A DNA stretch of 19,023 nucleotides from NCBI GenBank assembly GCA_964484395.1, contig CAZAFM010000044.1:1-19023 (forward strand), written 5' to 3'. Under the pieces are notes generated by a model. That model saw only the letters and a list, made by a program, of their open reading frames with translations. It did no database searches and had not been told where the DNA came from. The translations under genes and the position numbers were made by a program. The DNA is from CAZAFM01 sp964484395. GTDB lineage: Bacteria; Campylobacterota; Campylobacteria; Campylobacterales; CAZAFM01. Shown here in pieces: positions 7,525-13,814 of the stretch; position 1 is the stretch's first letter; the number at the start of each line of letters is the position of its first letter.

Positions 7525-9309
7525 TTATTCCTGAGAATTTTTTATGTAATCTAATGATACAAGTTTGTTACTTAAGTCCTGAACGATTGGACCACATGCA
7601 ATACTTCCATGCCCTCCATGCTCTACTAGAACGGTTATAACATATTGTGGATTGCTTGAAGGCAAAAAGGCTGTCATCCAAGCATGTGACCTGTGAAAAT
7701 ACTCCATATCCTCCTCCTCCATCCTCTCCTCTATACCTTGAGGAATCTCTGTTACTTGAGCAGTTCCTGTTTTGCATGCTAGCTTCTCTTTAGCTCCTCT
7801 TGTTCTCCAGTATGCAGTGCCTTCTGGCTCATTACAAACAGCCTCCATAGCCTCTCTTATAATAGGAAGCCCTTCTGTTAGCTCAGGAGCTAAAGGCTTT
7901 ATCTCTGGTTTTTTAGCTAGGTTAAACTTTGGGGTTATGAGATTTCCACTTGCTAGTGCTGCAGTGTATTTTGCTATCTGTATAGGAGTGGTTAGTGTAT
8001 AGCCTTGACCTATGGAAGTTATAAGAGTCTCTCCCATATACCAGCTTTGATTGTATTTTTGCTTTTTCCACTCCATTGAGGGTACTACTCCATAGAACTC
8101 ATTTGGAAGATCAACTCCAGTCTTACTACCAAGTCCATAAGATTTAAGAAGTTTTGAAAAAGCATCCACCCCTACATGAAGGCTTTTTTTATAAAAATAG
8201 ACATCACAACTCTCTTTTATAGCCTTTCTAAGGTCAGTATTCCCATGCCCCTCTTTTTTCCAGCATCTAAACTCTCTTCCACCAAAATCAAAACCTCCAC
8301 TACAATACTCCTCATCCTCAGGGTCTATACCTTGGTGCAATATAGCTAGCCCTGTTCCCATTTTTACAACAGAGCCAGGTGGATAGAGTCCACTTGTTAG
8401 CTTGTTTGTGAATGGATTATGAGGGTCGTTTATGAGCTTATTCCACTCTTTTGTACTTATACCATCTACAAACATATTTGCATCATACTCAGGATAGCTT
8501 CCCGCAGCTATTATATCACCAGTCTCTATATCCAAAACAATAGCAGCTCCGCTTTTACCCTCATATAGTCTATCCATCTCCTTTTGTAAGCTTGTATCTA
8601 TGCTTAAATATAGATTGTTGTTTGACTTAGGATCCTTCCTCTCAACCACCCCTAGCTCTTTGTTAAAGGCTGTTATCTTTGTTTTTTGGAACCCAAGTTC
8701 ACCTTCTAACAACTCATTATACTGCTTCTCAATCCCTGATTTTCCTATCCTGCCACTTAGCTTTGCTATCTTATTACCCTCTACATCTTGCTTGTTTGCC
8801 TTGCCTAAGTAGCCTAGTATATGAGAAGCCATTTTGGAGTTTGGATAGTATCTTTTTGTAGCTGGGGTTACTTTTATGCTCTCTTCTTGTATCAGAAGTG
8901 GATATATACTCTGCATATCCTCATACGGTATAAAGTCCACTACAGTTATGTAGTCATGGTTGTAGGCTGAGTTGTTTTTTTTGTAGGTTTTGATTATATC
9001 CTTATCTTTTAAGTATGGAAAAAAGCCCATTATTGTAGAGTTTATATCAGCTAAGCGCTCTTCTCCAACTTTTCCTATTAGACGAGGAGCTATATCTATA
9101 GAGAAGCCTAGCTCATTTACAGCTAAAGGTAGTCCATTTCTATCAAGTATCTGACCACGCACTGGGAGAAGTGCCTCATGTCTTGTGATGTTGTTTTTAG
9201 CTAGCTCTTCATAATAGGTGTTAGACTTTATGGTTAGGTTGTAGATTTTTAGTAGAAATATAGAAAAAACAGCAACACCTATATAAGTAAGAATAGAAGC
9301 ACGACTCAT
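7525..9309 (-). CDS. mrdA: Penicillin-binding protein 2, peptidoglycan transpeptidase
   Basis: This is the class B PBP of the elongasome, which cross-links lateral-wall peptidoglycan in rod- and spiral-shaped cells. The 594-residue protein has an N-terminal membrane anchor (about 5-25), the PBP dimer domain beginning with R-G-Q-I-L-D-R-N-G, and a transpeptidase domain. The active-site motifs are S313-V-V-K (in PPGSVVKMG), S367-C-D and K513-T-G (ACKTGTAQV). It overlaps the upstream membrane protein gene by 4 bases (ATGA). Unlike many bacteria there is no rodA next to it; pseB follows. PBP2 near engB and the Lpt genes matches the order I know from Campylobacter. Confidence 0.95.
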   Translation of the reverse strand: MSRASILTYIGVAVFSIFLLKIYNLTIKSNTYYEELAKNNITRHEALLPVRGQILDRNGLPLAVNELGFSIDIAPRLIGKVGEERLADINSTIMGFFPYLKDKDIIKTYKKNNSAYNHDYITVVDFIPYEDMQSIYPLLIQEESIKVTPATKRYYPNSKMASHILGYLGKANKQDVEGNKIAKLSGRIGKSGIEKQYNELLEGELGFQKTKITAFNKELGVVERKDPKSNNNLYLSIDTSLQKEMDRLYEGKSGAAIVLDIETGDIIAAGSYPEYDANMFVDGISTKEWNKLINDPHNPFTNKLTSGLYPPGSVVKMGTGLAILHQGIDPEDEEYCSGGFDFGGREFRCWKKEGHGNTDLRKAIKESCDVYFYKKSLHVGVDAFSKLLKSYGLGSKTGVDLPNEFYGVVPSMEWKKQKYNQSWYMGETLITSIGQGYTLTTPIQIAKYTAALASGNLITPKFNLAKKPEIKPLAPELTEGLPIIREAMEAVCNEPEGTAYWRTRGAKEKLACKTGTAQVTEIPQGIEERMEEEDMEYFHRSHAWMTAFLPSSNPQYVITVLVEHGGHGSIACGPIVQDLSNKLVSLDYIKNSQE

Positions 9310-9779
9310 AAGAAAAAAACCACCAAAAGCGTCTCTAAAACTATGTAGTACAGAAGTATGTACGAAAAGTCAAAAAGTGGCATCCTAAGAATATACTCAA
9401 TAAAAACCAAAAATAGTGTATATCCGGTATATGCGACACTTACGATAATTAATTTATAAAAAACAGGAGAGCCTATTAGCTTATTTACAAAAGGTAGCAA
9501 AAAAAAGTAAACAAGCAGAAAAAAGACAATAGTAGTCCCAAAAATAAACCCCTTATCAGCCTCTAAGATGAGCAAAAAGAGCGCTATTACCCCTACTCTA
9601 AAATACTCCCTCTTTTCCAAAAAATCAATAAACAAATAAAGAGCCACCCCAAGAAGTGGTGGCAGAAGGTAGAAAATAGAGCTTATTGACTCATATATAG
9701 TTAGAAATATAAGTGCAAGAGCTGCACTTACAACTTCTTTATAAGAGAAACTTCGTTGCATATAGGGAAATGTTTGCAT
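9306..9779 (-). CDS. Polytopic membrane protein, possible MreD-like partner of PBP2
   Basis: The product has about 157 residues, with four to five strongly hydrophobic segments covering most of it and few charged loops. I do not recognise a named family motif. It sits directly before mrdA with a 4-base overlap, where other bacteria often have mreD, and Campylobacter has a comparable unnamed membrane protein here. An MreD-like or cell-shape role is inference from size, topology and position. I chose ATG 9779; the frame is open to a TTG at 9797, and another ATG is at 9758. All three overlap the acetyltransferase gene (52 bases for the chosen start), which is long for this region. Confidence 0.75.
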   Translation of the reverse strand: MQTFPYMQRSFSYKEVVSAALALIFLTIYESISSIFYLLPPLLGVALYLFIDFLEKREYFRVGVIALFLLILEADKGFIFGTTIVFFLLVYFFLLPFVNKLIGSPVFYKLIIVSVAYTGYTLFLVFIEYILRMPLFDFSYILLYYIVLETLLVVFFL

Positions 9780-10186
9780 TTTATACAGTCCAACCAAATT
9801 TTTTGCTCAGGGATACTCTCTTTTGGTATCTCTATAAATCCTAGCTTTTTAAAAAACTCCGCTTCATAAGTGAGTGTCAAAACCTCTTCTACACCAAGAC
9901 TTAGTGCTTCATTCAAAGCCTCTTGAACAATCCTAGCACCAACTCCTTGACCTCTATACTTTGGTACTATTATAAGACTTCTTATCTCAGCTATCTGGAG
10001 TGTGTGGATATGAAGTGCACAGTATCCATATATCACATCTCCCTCTTTTGCTAGGATATATGACCTTATAGCATTTGCCACCTCATTGTCACTTCTATCA
10101 AGTATTATACCACTTACTACTTCAGGCTCTATGAGCTTCTGCATAGTGGGTATATCTTTTAAGCTTGGTTTTACTATCTCAAGCAT
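9728..10186 (-). CDS. GNAT acetyltransferase, probable short-form N-acetylglutamate synthase
   Basis: This 152-residue single-domain GNAT protein has the acetyl-CoA pyrophosphate-binding loop R-G-Q-G-V-G-A-R (motif A), preceded by A-E-I-R-S-L-I-I-V. The motif L-T-Y-E-A-E-F-F-K-K-L-G-F-I-E-I comes next, and the C-terminus is W-L-D-C-x-x-C-x-x-F-P-x-C-N-E. This combination, with the ALH-H segment and Cys-rich tail, is what I associate with short ArgA proteins that acetylate glutamate to begin arginine synthesis without an amino acid kinase domain. The presence of argG in the same window agrees but is not close linkage. The ATG at 10186 is preferred over GTG at 10192; the start overlaps the engB end by 8 bases. 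Confidence 0.8.
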   Translation of the reverse strand: MLEIVKPSLKDIPTMQKLIEPEVVSGIILDRSDNEVANAIRSYILAKEGDVIYGYCALHIHTLQIAEIRSLIIVPKYRGQGVGARIVQEALNEALSLGVEEVLTLTYEAEFFKKLGFIEIPKESIPEQKIWLDCIKCKHFPICNEVSLIKKL

Positions 10187-10796
10187 CGCCACTCTTTAGC
10201 TCAAAAAGATGCTCAAATATAGTAACTCTTAGCTCATCTATTCCTCTTTTTTTCTCAGCTGATACTACAGGTGAATTTGGGTTAGAGTTTTTTAGCTTTG
10301 CTAGCTCACTCTGCTTTAGCTTATCTGATTTAGTAAACACTTTTAGATAGTTTGTATCACCTCTTGTTTTTATTATATTTGCTAAGAACTCCTCTGCTTC
10401 TAAATCATTAGGTAGAGCTGTATGTCTTGAGTCAACTAGGTGGATAAAAAGCTTTAAGCTATCTCTTTTTTGTAGAAAATAGAAAAGATTGGAGTTCCAC
10501 TCCTCTTTTAGGCTTTTAGAGACTTTAGCAAAGCCATATCCTGGTAGGTCTACTAGATTACACTTAAGAGTTAGTTCACCTACTTTTGCCTCTAGCTCAA
10601 AGAAGTTTAGTAGTCTTGTTTTTCCGGGTGTTTTAGAGCTTTTGGCTAGGTTTTTTCTTTTGCTCAAAGCATTTATGATACTGCTTTTCCCAACATTACT
10701 TCTACCCAAAAAAGCCACTTCTCCAAGCAGTGGAGGAGGGGAGTCACTAATAGACTGGGCTGATTTTATAAACCTAACATCAACTATATCAATCAT
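10179..10796 (-). CDS. engB: Ribosome biogenesis GTPase YsxC/EngB
   Basis: This essential TRAFAC-class GTPase takes part in large ribosomal subunit assembly. The G motifs are all present: G1 G-R-S-N-V-G-K-S-S (about residue 31), G2 region K-T-P-G-K-T-R, G3 D-L-P-G-Y-G-F-A, G4 T-K-S-D-K and G5 V-S-A-E-K. The frame extends upstream to 10841, but I place the start at the ATG at 10796, giving 205 residues. That matches the family length and the usual N-terminus (x-x-V-x-F-I-K-S-A). It leaves an 8-base ATGATTGA overlap with the lptA stop instead of a 53-base overlap. The acetyltransferase follows with a matching 8-base overlap. Confidence 0.95.
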   Translation of the reverse strand: MIDIVDVRFIKSAQSISDSPPPLLGEVAFLGRSNVGKSSIINALSKRKNLAKSSKTPGKTRLLNFFELEAKVGELTLKCNLVDLPGYGFAKVSKSLKEEWNSNLFYFLQKRDSLKLFIHLVDSRHTALPNDLEAEEFLANIIKTRGDTNYLKVFTKSDKLKQSELAKLKNSNPNSPVVSAEKKRGIDELRVTIFEHLFELKSGDA

Positions 10797-11250
10797 CTTC
10801 AACTTCAATAGTAAATCTAGCTGGCTTATCACCACTTCCAACTACTCTTGTCTCCCCTTTACTTCTGTCTATGACTATTTTTTCACCACTTACTTGATTA
10901 CTACTCCCTCTCTCCTTAACCACCGCACCACCTATTAGCTCTAAGACTTTATTATTTGGATATAGGATGATATTTACTGCACTACCATCTAGTTTTCGCC
11001 CATCTTCTAAGATAACATAAGCTTCTGCTGAGCCTTTTGCTTCAAGTTTTGTCGGTTTTTGTTTTGTATCAAAGTACACATAAAGCTCTTCACTTCTAAT
11101 CCACTGCTCTCCTTGAGTGACCTCTACATCTCCACTAAACCTACTAAAACCTTCAGCCTCATTAGCATAGAAGCTTTTGGACTCTATATCTATATCTGCA
11201 CTATGTACAGACAAAAAAAGAGCAAAAAGGGTAAAAACTGCTTTTATCAT
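10789..11250 (-). CDS. lptA: LPS transport periplasmic protein LptA
   Basis: LptA forms the periplasmic bridge that carries lipopolysaccharide from LptC to LptD. The 153-residue product has a signal peptide (residues 1 to about 18, cleavage after V-H-S-A) and then the OstA/LptA beta-jellyroll domain, with S-K-S-F-Y-A-N near the start and repeated short beta strands up to about residue 135. It overlaps lptC by 4 bases and engB by 8. LptC and LptA as neighbours with KdsC form the common LPS cluster. The N-terminal signal and gene order make the call firm, although sequence conservation in the family is low. Confidence 0.9.
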   Translation of the reverse strand: MIKAVFTLFALFLSVHSADIDIESKSFYANEAEGFSRFSGDVEVTQGEQWIRSEELYVYFDTKQKPTKLEAKGSAEAYVILEDGRKLDGSAVNIILYPNNKVLELIGGAVVKERGSSNQVSGEKIVIDRSKGETRVVGSGDKPARFTIEVEDD

Positions 11251-11792
11251 AGTACACTCCTATAGATAGTTGCTTCTATATTTTTTGCCTCTATCTCACT
11301 TGTTTTTGCATTGTAGTATATATCTTCTCCTTTGACTTCCAACTCTTCTGAGTCTAGAGTGAACTTTCCACTTCCTATAAGCACCTCATCTTCTTGCAAA
11401 TACTCACCCTTTTGACTAAAAAACTTCACACCCTTAGAATCACTATAGCTCACACCATCTTCAAAAATAAATTTACCATTTAGATTTACGGCTTTAGGAG
11501 AGTTTAGAAACTCCACTTTTTGTTCATCTCTTTTTTCAAGGCTCATTCCATACACTGTGTCTTTACTGCCCTCTTTTATGATTTTTTGGGCACTTCCTTG
11601 ATAGATAACCATATTTTTGTTACTTCTTGTTAGCTCTACATTTCTTGCAACTACAATTGCCTTTTTATCTTCAAATGTACTTTTGTCACCTATAGTAGTT
11701 ACACTATTTAGCGCATTTAGTATAAGAAGTACTATAAGAACAAAAAGCACTCCAAAGTAGCGCAAAAAACTATTTTTTGTATATCCCAACAA
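11247..11792 (-). CDS. lptC: LPS export ABC transporter periplasmic protein LptC
   Basis: LptC is the single-span inner-membrane protein that receives LPS from the LptBFG transporter and passes it to LptA. The 181-residue product has one N-terminal membrane helix (about 12-30, Y-F-G-V-L-F-V-L-I-V-L-L-I-L) and a periplasmic beta-rich region with the repeated pattern x-x-G-K-F-x-x-D/E. The start is a TTG pair at 11792/11789 with GGAGAG just upstream; no in-frame ATG occurs before the membrane helix. It therefore overlaps the kdsC end by about 20 bases, and its own stop overlaps the lptA start. Confidence 0.88.
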   Translation of the reverse strand: MLGYTKNSFLRYFGVLFVLIVLLILNALNSVTTIGDKSTFEDKKAIVVARNVELTRSNKNMVIYQGSAQKIIKEGSKDTVYGMSLEKRDEQKVEFLNSPKAVNLNGKFIFEDGVSYSDSKGVKFFSQKGEYLQEDEVLIGSGKFTLDSEELEVKGEDIYYNAKTSEIEAKNIEATIYRSVL

Positions 11793-12264
11793 ATCTCTCC
11801 AGTAGGTTTTCTTTTTTTACAATATACTCTATCATCTCTCTCACTGCCCCATCTCCAGCTTTGGAGTTTAGCACTACATCTACCTCATCCTCTATGAGCT
11901 TTGAGTAGTCACTAGGAGCGAACCTAAGTCCTGTGTTTTTTAGCATTTTAAAGTCGTTTAAGTCATCCCCTATAGATGCGCTCTGCTCTTTACTAAGACC
12001 CTCTTTTTTTAGTATATTTTCTACTACTTCACCCTTATCAGACACTCCTTGGAAGATGTATTTGCATTTTAGCTCTTTTGCTCTTCTCTCTACTATATCT
12101 GAGGTTCTACCTGTAATAATTGCGCTGATTTTGCCCATCTTGTTCCATGTGGCTACTCCTAATCCATCCTTGACACTAAAGCTTTTACTCTCACCACCAT
12201 TTGAGTATGTTATCTTTCCATCTGTCATAGTTCCATCTATATCTAAAAAAACAATCTCTATCAA
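11770..12264 (-). CDS. kdsC: 3-deoxy-D-manno-octulosonate 8-phosphate phosphatase KdsC
   Basis: KdsC is a cytosolic HAD-superfamily phosphatase that removes phosphate from Kdo-8-P, giving Kdo for the LPS inner core. The 164-residue product is a cap-less C0-type HAD protein. Motif I is D8-I-D10-G-T-M-T-D, where D8 is the nucleophile; motif II is I-I-T-G-R-T; motif III lysine lies in the V-S-D-K-G segment; motif IV is I-G-D-D-L-N-D. Its size fits KdsC. The predicted start is TTG at 12264, overlapping the hisB stop (TTGA), with AAAGGG upstream. Neighbouring lptC and lptA support the LPS role. Confidence 0.94.
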   Translation of the reverse strand: MIEIVFLDIDGTMTDGKITYSNGGESKSFSVKDGLGVATWNKMGKISAIITGRTSDIVERRAKELKCKYIFQGVSDKGEVVENILKKEGLSKEQSASIGDDLNDFKMLKNTGLRFAPSDYSKLIEDEVDVVLNSKAGDGAVREMIEYIVKKENLLERFVGIYKK

Positions 12265-12833
12265 AGTACACCCTTTGTACTAGGCACTCCCTGTTTGTCA
12301 TTTATCATAGATGCTTTTTTTAGAGCGTGAGCAAAGGATTTGAACGCAGCTTCAGCTATGTGGTGGCGGTTTTTTCCTCTTTTTTGGTGTAGATGAGCTG
12401 TGATTTTGGCGTTTTGCACAAGAGCTCTAAAAAACTCCTCCACAAGCTCCGCTTCAAACTCCCCTATTTTACCATCAAGCTCAAGGTCATAGTATAGATA
12501 AGCTCTGTTTGATATATCCATATCACACTCTATAGCAGCCTCATCAAGCACTGCTGTAGTTGAAGCAAACCTCTCTATGTTTTGAACGGGAAAGAGCTCT
12601 TTGTGTAGAGCCTCACCCAAAGCAATTCCACAATCCTCTACACTGTGGTGCTGATCTATCTCAAGGTCACCTATGCAAGTTAGCTTCACATCCATCAAAG
12701 AGTGTTTTGTCAAAGCACTAAGCATATGGTCAAAAAACCCTATACCAGTTGAAATATCCGCCTTACCACTACCTCTTAACTCTAAGACTACCTCTATTTT
12801 TGTCTCTTTTGTCTCTCTTTTTAACTCTATCAC
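12261..12833 (-). CDS. hisB: Imidazoleglycerol-phosphate dehydratase (monofunctional HisB)
   Basis: HisB catalyses the manganese-dependent dehydration of imidazoleglycerol phosphate in histidine synthesis. The 190-residue product has only the dehydratase domain. Metal-binding and signature motifs are F-F-D-H-M-L-S-A-L-T-K-H near residue 32, D-Q-H-H-S-V-E-D-C-G-I near 64, and the closing H-H-I-A-E-A-A-F-K. The start is GTG at 12833, confirmed by AAAGGAG eight bases upstream. That ribosome site lies inside the intergenic repeat and can pair in a hairpin. A histidine gene between envelope genes is unusual functionally, but the 4-base overlap with kdsC shows they are translated together. Confidence 0.95.
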   Translation of the reverse strand: MIELKRETKETKIEVVLELRGSGKADISTGIGFFDHMLSALTKHSLMDVKLTCIGDLEIDQHHSVEDCGIALGEALHKELFPVQNIERFASTTAVLDEAAIECDMDISNRAYLYYDLELDGKIGEFEAELVEEFFRALVQNAKITAHLHQKRGKNRHHIAEAAFKSFAHALKKASMINDKQGVPSTKGVL

Positions 12834-12959
12834 CTATGAATCTCCTTTCCAACAAGTTGCAAAGGAGCTCTTCGGCAGAGTGCCCTCGCGACCTTGTCGC
12901 TCTAATGAAACGCTCAAGATTTTTATATTAATTTGTGTTTTTTGAAATGAGCGTTTCAT
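12834..12959 (-). repeat. Intergenic repeat, copy 2 (modules A + B + C), leader of hisB
   Basis: This 126-bp element fills the whole space between the rlpA stop and the hisB start. From hisB outward, module A is 37 bases (12834-12870), identical to 13736-13772, and contains the SD hairpin. Module B is GC-rich (12868-12904), identical over 36 bases to copy 1, with hairpins GGCA/TGCC and GCGAC/GTCGC. Module C (12905-12959) is an inverted repeat with perfect 12-bp arms ATGAAACGCTCA and TGAGCGTTTCAT. The outer arm shares its last base with the rlpA stop codon. Read as hisB mRNA it would form four hairpins in tandem. Confidence 0.92.
12842..12867 (-). promoter_or_regulatory. Hairpin sequestering the hisB Shine-Dalgarno
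   Basis: On the minus strand CTCCTTT pairs with AAAGGAG (7 bp). After one G-G mismatch, CAA pairs with TTG around a CTTG tetraloop. AAAGGAG is the ribosome site for the GTG start at 12833, so folding would hide it. The same hairpin precedes rlpA. Confidence 0.65.
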
Positions 12960-13735
12960 CAGTGACCCCTTATAATAAATGAGCCTTCAAACTCCCTAGA
13001 GTCTATAAAGTCTCTAGCCTCTTGCTCACTCTCAAACCCACTTAACCACACTCTATATATTGGTGCTCCTTGGTGCTGACCCTCTTTGACTATGCTTTTA
13101 TATCTGCCTTTGTAGTTCTCATGTGCCTTTGCGTATCTCTGCGCACCCTCTTGAAGTCTAAAAGCTCCTATTTGCACATCGAAGTCATCTAGCTCTATAG
13201 TACGATTAGGTGCACTTAGAGTCTCTATCTGCCCATCAAAGCCAAGTATAGTTAGATGAACTGGTGCTGTTCCTGCTCCAACCATGTCTATCTCTTTAGC
13301 TGAAGCATTAGAGAGATCAATAATACGGTCTCCTACAAAAGGACCTCTGTCATTTATTCTTACCACAGTTGATTTACCATTATTCTTATTTACTACCTTG
13401 ACTATGGTATTCATTGGGAATGTTTTATGAGCTGCTGTTTTTTTGTGCATATCATATGTTTCACCATTTGAAGTAAGCTTTCCGTGAAACTTAGGTCCAT
13501 ACCAGCTAGCTATACCCTCATACTCCTCACCCACACTAACAGTTGTAGGCGTGTACCATTTACCAAAAACCTGATATGGTCTCATTGTTGGGTGAGAATA
13601 CTTTTTTTTCATCACCTCTTGTGGTGGTGGGGTCGTGCTTCCTGTAGTGGTTGGAGCGTACTTATATCTAGACTTAGTAGAGCATCCAGTTAGAAAAAGT
13701 AGCATGGCTAGAGCTACCAAAATCAATGGTTTCAT
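12959..13735 (-). CDS. rlpA: Septal ring lytic transglycosylase RlpA lipoprotein with SPOR domain
   Basis: RlpA is an outer-membrane lipoprotein that cleaves glycan strands lacking stem peptides during daughter-cell separation. The 258-residue product has a lipoprotein signal with lipobox F-L-T-G-C (lipidated C18) and a Pro/Thr/Ser linker. The double-psi beta-barrel domain (about 70-165) carries G-I-A-S-W-Y-G, K-L-T-S-N-G-E, R-I-N-D-R-G-P-F with the catalytic-region Asp at D129, and I-I-D-L-S. A C-terminal SPOR domain (about 183-258, starting F-D-V-Q-I-G-A-F) would bind denuded septal glycan. ATG 13735 has AAAGGAG eight bases upstream, within the repeat hairpin. The adjacent MltD-like gene makes a wall-cleavage pair. 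Confidence 0.95.
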   Translation of the reverse strand: MKPLILVALAMLLFLTGCSTKSRYKYAPTTTGSTTPPPQEVMKKKYSHPTMRPYQVFGKWYTPTTVSVGEEYEGIASWYGPKFHGKLTSNGETYDMHKKTAAHKTFPMNTIVKVVNKNNGKSTVVRINDRGPFVGDRIIDLSNASAKEIDMVGAGTAPVHLTILGFDGQIETLSAPNRTIELDDFDVQIGAFRLQEGAQRYAKAHENYKGRYKSIVKEGQHQGAPIYRVWLSGFESEQEARDFIDSREFEGSFIIRGH

Positions 13736-13813
13736 CTATGAATCTCCTTTCCAACAAGTTGCAAAGGAGCTCCTATGATTTTTGTTTGTGTTTTGAAAAC
13801 ATAATGGCTTCAT
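13736..13813 (-). repeat. Intergenic repeat, copy 3 (module A + degenerate C), leader of rlpA
   Basis: This 78-bp element fills all but one base of the space between the mltD stop and the rlpA start. Bases 13736-13772 are identical to 12834-12870 (module A with the SD hairpin). Module B is missing. The remaining part (13773-13813) is a decayed, shortened module C: it keeps the TTTGTGTTTT core and ends CTTCAT where copy 2 ends TTTCAT, but has lost the left arm. It looks like a deletion derivative of the copy 2 form, or copy 2 arose from it by insertion. Confidence 0.88.
13744..13769 (-). promoter_or_regulatory. Hairpin sequestering the rlpA Shine-Dalgarno
   Basis: The sequence and predicted fold are identical to those upstream of hisB: a 7-bp CTCCTTT/AAAGGAG stem, a single mismatch, three more pairs and a CTTG tetraloop. 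The AAAGGAG strand is the ribosome site of the rlpA ATG at 13735, at the same distance as for hisB. Confidence 0.65.
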
Positions 13814-13814
13814 T

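Noticed and set aside
10797..10841. N-terminal extension of EngB to 10841
   Set aside because: The extra 15 residues lie wholly inside lptA and have no family counterpart; the ATG at 10796 gives the normal length and the 8-base overlap seen at the next junction.
12673..12945. Plus-strand 90-codon frame running through hisB into repeat copy 2
   Set aside because: It is antisense to a well-supported hisB gene, has no ribosome site, and its end is simply the repeat sequence read through. The similar peptides from copies 1 and 2 reflect the shared repeat and do not show a coding gene.
12905..12959. Module C as an ordinary intrinsic terminator for rlpA
   Set aside because: The loop is about 31 bases, and the stem is followed by neither a T-run nor a downstream boundary; the same module also occurs before the aldolase gene with no visible upstream gene end. 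Partial termination cannot be excluded.
12834..13813. Repeats as a CRISPR array
   Set aside because: There are only two adjacent copies, separated by a full gene, with no regular spacers and no cas genes.
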